Assembly: GCA_963747315.1 (NCBI GenBank)
Contig: CAVVEQ010000013.1
Span: forward strand, 682,001 to 746,000
Origin: CAVVEQ01 sp963747315
Lineage (GTDB): Bacteria > Chloroflexota > Anaerolineae > Anaerolineales > Anaerolineaceae
Direction: 5' to 3'
Length of the DNA: 64,000 nucleotides
In this document: piece after piece, positions 8,564-17,540 of the stretch
How positions within the stretch are numbered: the first letter of the stretch is position 1
Layout: each line of letters begins with the position of its first letter
Translations under genes and position numbers: made by a program
The notes under the pieces: model-generated
Database searches by the model: none
What the model was told of the DNA's origin: nothing
The model's input: the letters and a program-made list of their open reading frames with translations, nothing else

Positions 8564-9733
8564 TTAACTTAAAAACATGGGAACACCCATGAAATCTCTA
8601 ATTTTGGGTCGATATGCTTCTATATCATAATAACTTGGGACATCCACGCGTTTTTTTCCAGCCAGAACCATATCTACTGGTACGGTGGTGTATTTCCCAC
8701 CGTGCAGGGCGACCATTTTTCCGGTCTCATTCCTGCGAATTAATTGCACAGCCAGGTTCCCGTAGGACATTGCAACCATCCGATCCAATGAATCCGGAGC
8801 ACCTGACCGCATCAGATAGCTCAACTGCTGGTAAATAATGTCCTGGCCGGAAATTCGTTTAATCTCTTCAGCAACAAGCACTCCCACCCCGCCAAGTTTC
8901 CGGTGTCCGAACATATCCGCTTCACCACTCTCGATCACCTCTCCACCCTGCATGATCGCGCCTTCTGAGATCGTCATGATCGCATAGTTGGAGGGGTTAT
9001 TACGTTTATCTTCAACCAGAAATTCCACCAGCTTATTGATATCAAAAGGAACTTCAGAAATGATTGCACGGTCGACATAGGATAAGTAAGCACTGATCAG
9101 ACTGGTCTCACCGGAATTCCTCCCAAAAAGCTCCATAACTGCGATTCGTTCATGTGAACCAGCTGTTGTCCGCATATTGGTGATAAATTCCACCGAACGC
9201 GTGACTGCGGTTGAAAATCCGATGCAGTAATCGGTACCAAAAACATCGTTATCCATTGTCTTTGGGATGGCAACCACCGGGAAACCTTCTTTGTGGAGTC
9301 TCACACCAAAACTTAGCGTATCATCGCCACCGATCGGGATCATCACTGAAATCCCCAGATGATTCAGCAGGTGCAGGACGTAATCGGTGTAATCCATCAC
9401 ATCCGTGCCTTCGATCTTCTTTCCCCATTTTGAATTTTTTAGGAAATCAGGGATTCTTTTCTCGCTCACATTTTGAGGGTTGGTCCGCGATGTGTGAAGG
9501 AATGTACCACCGGTTCTATCGATGGTGCGAACATCATCTCTGGTCAATTCCTTTATGTAATAGTCTCTGGTCGAAGGCTCATCCAGGTTGTAATGAAGCA
9601 ATCCGCCCCACCCCTTCCGAATGCCAATTACCTTGTACCCGGATTCCAACGCATTGAAAACAACAGATTTGATCGCAGGGTTCAATCCCGGGACGTCTCC
9701 CCCACCTGTTAAAATACCAATTACTTTCGACAT
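8564..9733 (-). CDS. 6-phosphofructokinase, PPi-type active site
   Basis: The 389-residue PfkA-fold protein begins IGILTGGGDVPGLNPAIK. Two diagnostic positions point to pyrophosphate: GGDD near residue 140 (ATP enzymes have GGDG) and PKTMDND near residue 160 (ATP enzymes have PGTIDND). Other family elements are GFSTAVTRSVEFI, MELFGRNSGETSL and LGGVGVLVAEEI. It phosphorylates fructose-6-phosphate reversibly if PPi-dependent. It sits upstream of the aldolase, giving adjacent glycolytic or gluconeogenic steps. The phosphate donor is inferred from residues only. Confidence 0.88.
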   Translation of the reverse strand: MSKVIGILTGGGDVPGLNPAIKSVVFNALESGYKVIGIRKGWGGLLHYNLDEPSTRDYYIKELTRDDVRTIDRTGGTFLHTSRTNPQNVSEKRIPDFLKNSKWGKKIEGTDVMDYTDYVLHLLNHLGISVMIPIGGDDTLSFGVRLHKEGFPVVAIPKTMDNDVFGTDYCIGFSTAVTRSVEFITNMRTTAGSHERIAVMELFGRNSGETSLISAYLSYVDRAIISEVPFDINKLVEFLVEDKRNNPSNYAIMTISEGAIMQGGEVIESGEADMFGHRKLGGVGVLVAEEIKRISGQDIIYQQLSYLMRSGAPDSLDRMVAMSYGNLAVQLIRRNETGKMVALHGGKYTTVPVDMVLAGKKRVDVPSYYDIEAYRPKIRDFMGVPMFLS

Positions 9734-9758
9734 GTTGCTCCTTAATAAAATGTAAAAA

Positions 9759-10835
9759 TTACGCTTGGGATGGTGCAGTTATCGGGACACAGGGGATCTC
9801 GAGGGTGATCATCGATCCCTTTGCTGGAACGGAATCGATATCCAGTCGACCGCCAAGCATTTCTGCTCTCTTTCGAATAATATTCAGACCTGAATTTTCC
9901 TTGGTTAATGCCGAGGATGGGTCAAAACCTAGTCCATTATCCGCGATGGTCACTTTTGTGCGATCATCTTCGATGGAAAGGGTCAGGTCAATTTTAAGTT
10001 TACTTAGTTGTTTTTGGTTGTGTACAACCGCATTGGTCATCAATTCTTGAACAGCGCGAAAGATCATCAATTCCAGGTAATTGTGCAATCTTCTTTCCGA
10101 ACCGCGCATCTGGAAATTAACTTCCACATTATTGTGGTCTTTGAAATTCTCAGTATATTTTTTTAAAGTAGAAACCAGGCCCAGGTCGCCGATGGACATG
10201 GGTTGTAGTTCGAAGACAAAATTGCGTACATTTTGGAAGGTAGCGATCGATGCAGCCTTAAGACTCGCAAGTTCATCCTTTACCCGGGCAGGGTCAACAT
10301 CAATTGTTTTTTCTAGAATTTCTGCCTGGAGCACAAAATTAGATAGAACCTGCGCTGGTCCATCATGCATTTCCTTCGCCAGCTTTCCCCGTTCGCCTTC
10401 AGCTGTGCCGATTAACTCCTCCAGGCTGGCCATATTATCTCCGCCGCCTCCGCCCGTTTTAACTCCGCCGCCGTTATCCATAATATATGATCTTGCCTGA
10501 TCCAACATCCCGATGTAGCGCTCCAGGAGATTTTGTTCGTTCTGCAATTTGTCGATCTGGCCGCGCATCACCAAAAGGCGCTGTTGGGCATCGATCGCGT
10601 TGTTATAAATTGCTTTAATTTCCTCTCGGCTCATAGTATCGCTGGAGGATTGCATTTGTTGTAATTGCCCGGTGAAAGTTGTGTTGCGCTGAATTAAACG
10701 ATTTAACTCCAGCTGACTTTGTTCGAGCATTACCGTATTATCTTTTATCTGTTGTTTGATCTGGTTATGTTCGATTTGCAGCGTATCCAAAAAACTCTCA
10801 GTGAAATCGCTGGTATCCAGGGCTTGAAGCGCCAT
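9759..10835 (-). CDS. Soluble sensor histidine kinase, NarL/DegS type (HisKA_3)
   Basis: The 358-residue protein has no membrane segment. Residues 1-115 are a long coiled coil rich in Gln, Glu and Leu. A Gly-rich linker (about 120-135) follows, then the phosphoacceptor helix KLAKEMHDGPAQVLSN (His near residue 157). The HATPase domain has MTNAVVHN, TIADNGLGFDP and the G2-like NSGLNIIRKRAEMLGG. The layout resembles DegS. Kinases of this class normally pair with a NarL-type regulator, and none is in the window; the PhoB-type regulator at 24.5-25.3 kb is not an obvious partner. AGGAG precedes the ATG and an extended -10 lies upstream. Confidence 0.87.
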   Translation of the reverse strand: MALQALDTSDFTESFLDTLQIEHNQIKQQIKDNTVMLEQSQLELNRLIQRNTTFTGQLQQMQSSSDTMSREEIKAIYNNAIDAQQRLLVMRGQIDKLQNEQNLLERYIGMLDQARSYIMDNGGGVKTGGGGGDNMASLEELIGTAEGERGKLAKEMHDGPAQVLSNFVLQAEILEKTIDVDPARVKDELASLKAASIATFQNVRNFVFELQPMSIGDLGLVSTLKKYTENFKDHNNVEVNFQMRGSERRLHNYLELMIFRAVQELMTNAVVHNQKQLSKLKIDLTLSIEDDRTKVTIADNGLGFDPSSALTKENSGLNIIRKRAEMLGGRLDIDSVPAKGSMITLEIPCVPITAPSQA

Positions 10836-10873
10836 TTTATTTACTCCTGGGCTTTAAAGCAGTTAATTTCGCT

Positions 10874-10882
10874 AGTATAGCA
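10874..10882 (-). promoter_or_regulatory. Extended -10 promoter for the histidine kinase
   Basis: On the minus strand the sequence TGCTATACT matches an extended -10 element (TGn plus TATACT). It would start a leader of about 30 bases ending in AGGAGTAAATAAA before the ATG at 10835. No good -35 was seen at the standard distance. Confidence 0.5.
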
Positions 10883-10913
10883 TAACCTTTCAATTGTTTG
10901 TACATTTCAGTAA

Positions 10914-12386
10914 TTATTCCTGTTCAATTCGGAAAACAGCCATATTTTCTCCACCCGCGGCAGGAGAGAATTTCCCAGCACTCAAATAGAGAGGAACCAT
11001 TCCGGATGTGATTTCGGGGTACCAGCTGGGAAAAGTCATAAAATATTTCGCATCCGACTTTCGAATGAGGGTCAGCAAACCTTCCTCATCCCGTATGACC
11101 GGTAAAACCACTGGGGAGATCAATCCCGCCAGGTCAAGGATTCCTCTTTCACCATAGAAACCCAAAGCGCCAATATCGTGGGCTGCTACGAGGGAATCTG
11201 CTGGTGTATTCTTGCTTATCCAGTGCGCAGTATCGACCATTTCCGACTCTATTATCGCCACATCATTCGCATAGGTTCGCGCTCCCATTATATAGAAACC
11301 AGCATTGACAAGAAATATCGATAGGATCCAAACGGTTGAGAGTAACCTTTGTATTCTTTTTCCACTCGTAAATTTCCACAATAAGAATACACCCGAAATC
11401 GAAGTGATCAGGTAGATCGGCATAGCCGGAATTACATACCTTCCGTGTTGATAAGCAACCGGTAATCTCAATGCATATGCAATTATGAAACCAAACCACC
11501 AGATAACAAAAGCAAGTAGCGCCCATTCCCTTTTTCGAATTGAATCCCAAACCTTATAAATAAATCCGGGGAGTAAAAGAACACCCATGCCTACGATGTG
11601 CTGCTGGAAAACGGACCACACCCTGCGAACGAGTGGTTGTTCGAGCATCTCACGGTATTCCATTTGTTTTGCGTAGAATGTGTTGGGCCAAAAGTTGCCG
11701 GATATTGTTTGGTTTAATAGTAGATAGGCTATAAATGGCACGCCGAATCCCAGTAGAATTTTTCCTAAATCCCGCGTTTCCACATTTCTTTTCCAGATAT
11801 TTATGAAAAAGTACAATCCAACGGGACCAAGAAGCAAAATGGCATCCGGTCTTATCCACACCCCCATGCCAACCAACAATCCCACCAGGAACCAGTGAAT
11901 ATTATGAGAAAGCAATAAAAATAAAACCGCCAGCGATAAGACAGCGAGTAAGAGCGTCTCCATTCCCGAAGCCGCCGCCCAAACAAAATGCCACTCGAAA
12001 ATGAGTAGAATTCCTACCCATGGAATGGAAGCCGAATACTCTCTTGTGACCTGTTGAATAATCTCTTCGCCAAGCCACCCGAATGTAACCAGGCTTAATA
12101 ATCCAAGTAACATTGTCCATAAATAATTATTATCAGAAAACACATAACCAACAGATAACAATAATGTCCAAAGGGGAGCAGTTGAACCCGCTGAAGGTAT
12201 CCCTTCGAAGTAGGCAAGTTGTTGATATCGGACCAGATTCCTTGCGAATGTCTGGTGAATCCAGGCATCATCCAGAGGATAACCAGTACGATACACTATA
12301 CCGCTAAGAAAAACGTATACCCCCATGGAAATTATCGCAGCCAGGGAGAGAATCAGAACCTTTCGCCAGAATAAATGATTTTTCAT
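10914..12386 (-). CDS. GT-C fold membrane glycosyltransferase (AftB/ArnT-like)
   Basis: A 490-residue polytopic membrane protein with about ten hydrophobic segments. After the first TM a periplasmic loop carries GYPLDDAWIHQTFARNL, the acidic DD pair typical of lipid-phosphosugar-dependent GT-C enzymes. AGSTAPLWTLLL and ASGMETLLL follow, resembling the AftB-type family. A soluble C-terminal portion contains HDIGALGFYGERGILDLAGL. It is the last of four GT-C genes joined by four-base overlaps (16718 to 10914). It probably transfers a sugar from a polyprenyl carrier to a surface glycan or protein; donor and acceptor are unknown. Confidence 0.75.
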   Translation of the reverse strand: MKNHLFWRKVLILSLAAIISMGVYVFLSGIVYRTGYPLDDAWIHQTFARNLVRYQQLAYFEGIPSAGSTAPLWTLLLSVGYVFSDNNYLWTMLLGLLSLVTFGWLGEEIIQQVTREYSASIPWVGILLIFEWHFVWAAASGMETLLLAVLSLAVLFLLLSHNIHWFLVGLLVGMGVWIRPDAILLLGPVGLYFFINIWKRNVETRDLGKILLGFGVPFIAYLLLNQTISGNFWPNTFYAKQMEYREMLEQPLVRRVWSVFQQHIVGMGVLLLPGFIYKVWDSIRKREWALLAFVIWWFGFIIAYALRLPVAYQHGRYVIPAMPIYLITSISGVFLLWKFTSGKRIQRLLSTVWILSIFLVNAGFYIMGARTYANDVAIIESEMVDTAHWISKNTPADSLVAAHDIGALGFYGERGILDLAGLISPVVLPVIRDEEGLLTLIRKSDAKYFMTFPSWYPEITSGMVPLYLSAGKFSPAAGGENMAVFRIEQE

Positions 12387-13975
12387 TGATTGAAAATGAA
12401 TCGATACACTTGGATATCATCCTTGATAAAGATCAGCTCCAGTTCTGGGATCCTTTCCTCACCGTTAAAAAAGTTTTTTAGTGAATCTGGATGATCCTTA
12501 TCAAGTAGTAGCAAATTTGCGCCATATTTATTGGCAGCCTCAAGTAATGCTGAGATCCCCCCATCCGGGATCACAATTGCCTGCGTTCTGGTTACCAGGT
12601 TCCACCCTGGCGGATTCTTCACCATTACTAGAGTTTTTTCATCATTATCCCCCAAGCGGATTAACTCCTGGTATACATTTTTATAATTTGATTCATCGAT
12701 CAACCAATTGGATACTCCGTTGGTTGAAGCAACGACCCTCTGGTAGAAAATTATTCCGCTCAATAAAACCATGATCGCGATAATTCCGATTTGAAACACA
12801 CGCCTGGCTTGTTCCGTTTGCCAACCACGCTTTTGGCCGCACCATTGAATAAACTTATCCAAACCAACAGGGACCAAAGCCCACAAGAAAATCTGAACCC
12901 CAGCTGCGGAATGAATGAATCCCCCCCTCGACCCTGCGAATGGAAAAACTAGTGTCATTATCATTACGGTAACAAAATAATAAAGCCCTGCAAGGATTAA
13001 TCTCTTGTCATTTTTTTTCAGCCACCACCCAGTGATTATGAATGGAACAAGAAGAATCCCGCCTTGCACCGCGAAAGCGCTCTTTAAGTTCATCCATAAA
13101 GCGTCCATTCTTGCATTAAGAATGGAATTAATGCCTGCCTGGATCCAACTGTTGAAAGTCAGCCCATTCACCGGAAAGAGAAATGTTTGGTTGTAATTTG
13201 TCATCCACATGGTTCGGCTTGTTCCTGGTGGAAAGACTTGCCCCCACATCCCGAAATTTCGCCCGTACCATGCCGCACTGATGAGGAAATACCCTCCAAG
13301 CAATAATAAGAGAGCAGGAATGAAGATTTCCTTTCTTTTCACCTTGAAACTTACATAAATCAAACAACATAAGGCGATTAAGAGCCAGATCAACCCTTCG
13401 GCCCTGGTCATGTGCAATAAACCTGTGATTATGCCTGCCAGACCCCAGGTCAACACCCAATTCCAATTGCACTCCTTTGCTGAGAGTAATCGGGCCAAAC
13501 AGGAAATTAGAATATAACCAAGGATCATCACGAGAGAAAAAGTCTCCGGCATTGCATAATACAGGAGATAGAAACCGGAAAACAGTGCCACCAATCCTGC
13601 CATCCAACCATCGCTTCTACGGTTCGTATAAGTGAATGCCGTCTTTGCTGTAAGTAAGGGGACAAATGAAGAAAGCAGAATCATGATCAACCAAAGTGTT
13701 GCTTCTCTGCCTTCCCCCTGGGTTTGGAAACTAATCGTAGAAAATAAGGAAGCCATTGGCATCCAGTAAGTATTGGATGGATGCGGGATCCCCATTGGAT
13801 TATCCAGGTAGTTCCACAGGAAATTTTGCGTGAAACCATTTCCGGAAAATATTTCTCTGCCGGTCACCGCGTAATACTGTGCGTCCATATATCCCGCGCT
13901 CTTCTGAACGTAACCGGCAGCGGTGATGACTATGACCGACAGCAGAAATATTAACGTAAAATCCCGGCGGGTCAT
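12383..13975 (-). CDS. GT-C type polytopic membrane protein, putative glycosyltransferase
   Basis: The 530-residue protein has about eleven hydrophobic segments. The first external loop has GYMDAQYYAVTGREIFSGNG, a candidate catalytic Asp, followed by NPMGIPHPSNTYWMPMASLF. The soluble C-terminus (VMVKNPPGWNLVTRTQAIVIP) resembles the tail domain of Dol-P-Man mannosyltransferase-like proteins. It overlaps both neighbours by four bases (ATGA), so translation is coupled within the glycosyltransferase operon. No specific family was recognised beyond this fold; function is inferred from topology and company. Confidence 0.65.
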   Translation of the reverse strand: MTRRDFTLIFLLSVIVITAAGYVQKSAGYMDAQYYAVTGREIFSGNGFTQNFLWNYLDNPMGIPHPSNTYWMPMASLFSTISFQTQGEGREATLWLIMILLSSFVPLLTAKTAFTYTNRRSDGWMAGLVALFSGFYLLYYAMPETFSLVMILGYILISCLARLLSAKECNWNWVLTWGLAGIITGLLHMTRAEGLIWLLIALCCLIYVSFKVKRKEIFIPALLLLLGGYFLISAAWYGRNFGMWGQVFPPGTSRTMWMTNYNQTFLFPVNGLTFNSWIQAGINSILNARMDALWMNLKSAFAVQGGILLVPFIITGWWLKKNDKRLILAGLYYFVTVMIMTLVFPFAGSRGGFIHSAAGVQIFLWALVPVGLDKFIQWCGQKRGWQTEQARRVFQIGIIAIMVLLSGIIFYQRVVASTNGVSNWLIDESNYKNVYQELIRLGDNDEKTLVMVKNPPGWNLVTRTQAIVIPDGGISALLEAANKYGANLLLLDKDHPDSLKNFFNGEERIPELELIFIKDDIQVYRFIFNQ

Positions 13976-15459
13976 TCCATCCTTTTTTCAAAGAAAAGTA
14001 GTTCAAGGTCGCCAACGGTCTTCTGCTTCGTAAATGAATAATTCTTTTCCAACCAGGAAATCACCGGATGCCGACCATTAATATCTTCGAATTCATGGAT
14101 TGACTCCCGAAAAACCACGAAGACAATTTTGGACTTACCGGTTGCAGCACTTTCAATATTTTCTATGGGGAAAATCCTCATAGCGTCCTGGCTATCCTTA
14201 GCGAAGGTATCGTTCGAGGATCCTGGTAGATCTTTCAGGAACACCTGGCCTGAAGAAGGAACATAATAATTAACAGGAAAATAACTCAATTTATTGTCGT
14301 GAATAATGAAATAATCATCTTCCAATGCTTGGCGGATAGATACACTTGCACTGACAAACGGTGAACGAGGGAATTCCGCATAGGAGTACAATGCCGGGTA
14401 TGCGATCAAAGAATTGACTATAACTAGACCAGCCAGGATGCCCCCTGCCCGGTTCTTCCAATCAAGTGCAGTAATAGCAGCTGCAAGTGCAAGAAATGCC
14501 ATCTGGGATGAAATAAAACCCCGGATGACAAAAACTGGGCGGATGAGGTACGAAGCCATGAACAACAAAATTGGGGGTAGAAAGGAGACGATTACTAAGA
14601 GCATAAGGTTGGGCTCTTTTGACCAATTTCTTATCACCCGGAAAATCACCATGATGTAAATATATACCGCGAGGATAGCCCCTGCAATGAACAGAGCTTG
14701 GTTCGGTTCGGGAAGATTGAAGGTCAACATCATGATCGATTGAATTATCTCAACAGGACCGGGTCGGGGTGTCCAAAACGCATTTTGGATCTTTTGCACC
14801 TGCCCCGGAACCATGACGAGCCATGGTGAAGCAACCAAAGCTATAGCCAATAGTGCGAAAATATATTTCCAGAGAAAATTCCACTCCCTTTTTATAAGAA
14901 CATACAAAACTGGAGATAGGATCCAGAAGATCGCCAGGTTATGTGTGTACATCGCCCCAGCACCAAAAAGGATCATTCCAGCCCAATTCCAAATTTTTCC
15001 AGTTTGTTCTCGATAACAATGCCATGCCCGGAAAAAGAAATACAGGTATCCCATTCCAAAGAAAGCCAGCATTGCATACATACGGATATCCTGGGCGTGG
15101 TAGATTTGCAAAGGGGATATGGAAACGAACAACGCTGCCCACAAACCCGCGGTGATGGATATGGTTTTCCTGACAAAACCAAAAAGGAAGAGCATGGCAC
15201 CTAAACTAAAAAGAACACTCAGTAAGCGCAGGAACCAGATAGAATTCGCGACTTTCTGCCAAAAATGGAGGATGAAATAATACAATGGGGGCATTGTATC
15301 TGCTGCTGTTCCACGGATGATATCCTCAATGCTTACTCTTGCCAGGAAATAGCTGAAAGCATCGTCATATTGAATATTTCGGCTATTAATAAAAATGCTG
15401 CGCAGGATAGCTGCAAGAATGAATATTCCTGCCAGGATCCATTTTTGGCGTTTATTCAT
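13972..15459 (-). CDS. GT39/PMT-like membrane glycosyltransferase
   Basis: The 495-residue membrane protein shows the PMT_2 pattern: RNIQYDDAFSYFLARVS in the first external loop (acidic DD), then TMPPLYYFILHFW, and SPLQIYHAQDIRMYAMLAF, close to the ArnT/PMT motif of sugar transferases that use polyprenyl-phosphate donors. About ten TM segments and a soluble C-terminal domain follow. It overlaps its neighbours by four bases on each side. This member is the easiest of the cluster to place in a known family; the acceptor remains unknown. Confidence 0.75.
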   Translation of the reverse strand: MNKRQKWILAGIFILAAILRSIFINSRNIQYDDAFSYFLARVSIEDIIRGTAADTMPPLYYFILHFWQKVANSIWFLRLLSVLFSLGAMLFLFGFVRKTISITAGLWAALFVSISPLQIYHAQDIRMYAMLAFFGMGYLYFFFRAWHCYREQTGKIWNWAGMILFGAGAMYTHNLAIFWILSPVLYVLIKREWNFLWKYIFALLAIALVASPWLVMVPGQVQKIQNAFWTPRPGPVEIIQSIMMLTFNLPEPNQALFIAGAILAVYIYIMVIFRVIRNWSKEPNLMLLVIVSFLPPILLFMASYLIRPVFVIRGFISSQMAFLALAAAITALDWKNRAGGILAGLVIVNSLIAYPALYSYAEFPRSPFVSASVSIRQALEDDYFIIHDNKLSYFPVNYYVPSSGQVFLKDLPGSSNDTFAKDSQDAMRIFPIENIESAATGKSKIVFVVFRESIHEFEDINGRHPVISWLEKNYSFTKQKTVGDLELLFFEKRME

Positions 15460-16718
15460 AGTCTGGATAATGATTCATCTTGCTGGAATGTGTCATAGAA
15501 AAGCTTGGGGGGACCGATCGCCCAGCTTCGAATCCAGTAGAGCACAATAAACAGGATCAACGGTAGTGGAAAGAATAAAACCGGGTTTTGGATTGGTTGG
15601 TAGGAACGTTCAAGTGTGAAAAGGAAAATTGCCCATATCAGTATCATCAATCCGGAAAGGACTGATGCAGCTACAACGTTGCTGATACCAGGCCAGCGTT
15701 CTGCAATGATGGCGAAAAACAAGATTATTGCCGGTAGCATAATAATGAAGTTTCCTGGGTCAGTTTGTATTCCGCTCCAGGCGCTTAGCACCAGGGTCAG
15801 ACACCCTGTCCAGAGGAAATGACGATATTCCTCATGTCGGGCGAGCCACCATTCAGTTATCATAATTACTATAGCTGCGAGGGAAAGGAATGTTCCAATT
15901 CGGGGTCCCACTGCTGGGAACCATGTGGCAAGTGCTGATGCAGGGGTCCCCGGGGGATTGTAACCCGGGTAGCGCAAAACCTCGCGCAGGTTCTGAACGA
16001 TCCAATCCGGGATCAAAAGAGATGCACTTGCGACAAGAAGTGCAAGAGTGATAAAAAACCAAGCAATGATTCGGTATCTTCGATGGAATCCTGCCCAGAT
16101 CAAAACAAATAAAACGACCAGCACAACAACCTGAGGTTTAATGGTGGTCAGGGCAAGCAGCACACCAGCGAACTCATCGAACTTATTCTTGATCGCGTAA
16201 AAGGTACCTGCGATCCCCAAAGCGATAAGAATAACCACATTTCCATTGATCAAAGAACGCAGTGCGTGGTACCAGAAAAGCGAGAATATAATTAATAGAA
16301 TTAGCACCCAAAATTTTGGTCTCCATGTGGTTAATTGGATACTAACTAGGGTTAACGCGATCAACCCGATCTCCAATATGGTCATCCACACCGCTCTGGC
16401 TACATTGAAATCCTGAATAAAAGCAAAAGGAAAAAAGAGGATAACGGAGTAGAAGGGATACGCAACACGTAACTCATGTTCTCCAGGTAAAGCAGCTCTT
16501 CCATATACCAAATCTTGAATTTGCAAAGCAACCTGATCCGAATATGGGCTTAATCCATCGGAAAAATAAGCTCGGGTTCCTACCCAATGAACCAGGAAGT
16601 CCGTTCCTCCCGGATTATTTTTGGCAAATTGATAATTCGCGATTGTCAATAAAACAAGGAGGATGATGCTGAGTAGGATCGCCCCCACCCAATAAATTGC
16701 TTTCTGATGGTTTTTCAA
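15456..16718 (-). CDS. GT87 (DUF2029) family membrane glycosyltransferase
   Basis: The 420-residue polytopic protein begins the four-gene operon. GT87 features include GGTDFLVHWVGTRAYFSDGLSPYSD after the first TM, YPFYSVILFFPFAF, RSLINGNVVILIALG, and the diagnostic LALTTIKPQVVVLV. Related actinobacterial enzymes use polyprenol-phosphomannose to build lipoglycans. The last 15 residues are a charged cytoplasmic tail. Transcription runs away from the nitrilase-family gene at 16761, so the 42-base gap between them contains both promoters. Confidence 0.78.
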   Translation of the reverse strand: MKNHQKAIYWVGAILLSIILLVLLTIANYQFAKNNPGGTDFLVHWVGTRAYFSDGLSPYSDQVALQIQDLVYGRAALPGEHELRVAYPFYSVILFFPFAFIQDFNVARAVWMTILEIGLIALTLVSIQLTTWRPKFWVLILLIIFSLFWYHALRSLINGNVVILIALGIAGTFYAIKNKFDEFAGVLLALTTIKPQVVVLVVLFVLIWAGFHRRYRIIAWFFITLALLVASASLLIPDWIVQNLREVLRYPGYNPPGTPASALATWFPAVGPRIGTFLSLAAIVIMITEWWLARHEEYRHFLWTGCLTLVLSAWSGIQTDPGNFIIMLPAIILFFAIIAERWPGISNVVAASVLSGLMILIWAIFLFTLERSYQPIQNPVLFFPLPLILFIVLYWIRSWAIGPPKLFYDTFQQDESLSRL

Positions 16719-16748
16719 TGATCATGCTCCTGCGAAGGTTGGTTAAAT

Positions 16749-16754
16749 TATAAT
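16749..16754 (+). promoter_or_regulatory. -10 element giving a leaderless transcript
   Basis: TATAAT at 16749-16754 is followed by six bases and then the ATG at 16761, so the expected start site falls on or next to the start codon. No Shine-Dalgarno is present. Confidence 0.55.
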
Positions 16755-16760
16755 TCAACC

Positions 16761-17540
16761 ATGGTAACTAAAATTTCAGTCGGACAATTCAATATCACGT
16801 TGGGAGATTACGAGAGAAACATTCGGAAAGCGGAATCCTTAATTAACCTGGCAGCGAGTCAGCAATGTGAGCTCATTTTACTCCCGGAACTTTGGGTGGG
16901 TGGATACGACTATGAGCACCTGGATGCTAATATTTCGCGAAGTCATGAGTATTTTTCCTTGTTCCGAGATCTGGCGAGTTCGTTAAGGATCGCAATCGCC
17001 GGTACCTACCCCGTGAAAACCAATGACCGCTTGTATAACTCAATGATATATATTGATCCAACCGGAAAGGTTTACGATTATAAAAAGATCCATCTGTTTT
17101 CCTTGATGCGGGAAGACCAATATTTTACCCCGGGTGATGGATTGAACTCTTTTCTCCAACCCTGGGGAAAGATCGGGATGGCGATCTGCTATGACCTTCG
17201 TTTCCCGGAGGTATTTCGCAAGTATGCCTTGAACGATGTGAATATGGTGATAATCAGTGCGGAATGGCCAATAAAGAGGATCGATCATTGGAAAACGTTA
17301 TTAAAATCGAGAGCCATTGAAAACCAGATTTTCATCATCGCATGCAACGCCTTTGGAAGTACAGGGAACGAGATCATGGGCGGGTCATCAGCGATCATCG
17401 ATCCTTGGGGTTCAATTCTAGCTGAAGCTGATCCTGACAAGGAAGAACTAATCACAGCAGTGATTGATCAAGATTTAGTAGGGATTGTTCGCGATGCGAT
17501 TCCCGTTTTTGAAGACAGGCGTCCGGATATTTACGGTTGA
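16761..17540 (+). CDS. Carbon-nitrogen hydrolase (nitrilase superfamily, omega-amidase-like)
   Basis: The 259-residue protein contains the nitrilase triad: Glu in LILLPELWVGG (near residue 43), Lys in YKKIHLF (near 111), and Cys in GMAICYDLRFPE (near 144). LLKSRAIENQIFIIACNAFG follows. Length and motifs fit the NIT2/omega-amidase and YafV-like branch, which hydrolyses small amides such as alpha-ketoglutaramate. It is monocistronic between divergent and convergent glycosyltransferase genes, and its end overlaps the convergent gene by ten bases. It appears leaderless. Substrate is inferred. Confidence 0.85.
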   Translation: MVTKISVGQFNITLGDYERNIRKAESLINLAASQQCELILLPELWVGGYDYEHLDANISRSHEYFSLFRDLASSLRIAIAGTYPVKTNDRLYNSMIYIDPTGKVYDYKKIHLFSLMREDQYFTPGDGLNSFLQPWGKIGMAICYDLRFPEVFRKYALNDVNMVIISAEWPIKRIDHWKTLLKSRAIENQIFIIACNAFGSTGNEIMGGSSAIIDPWGSILAEADPDKEELITAVIDQDLVGIVRDAIPVFEDRRPDIYG

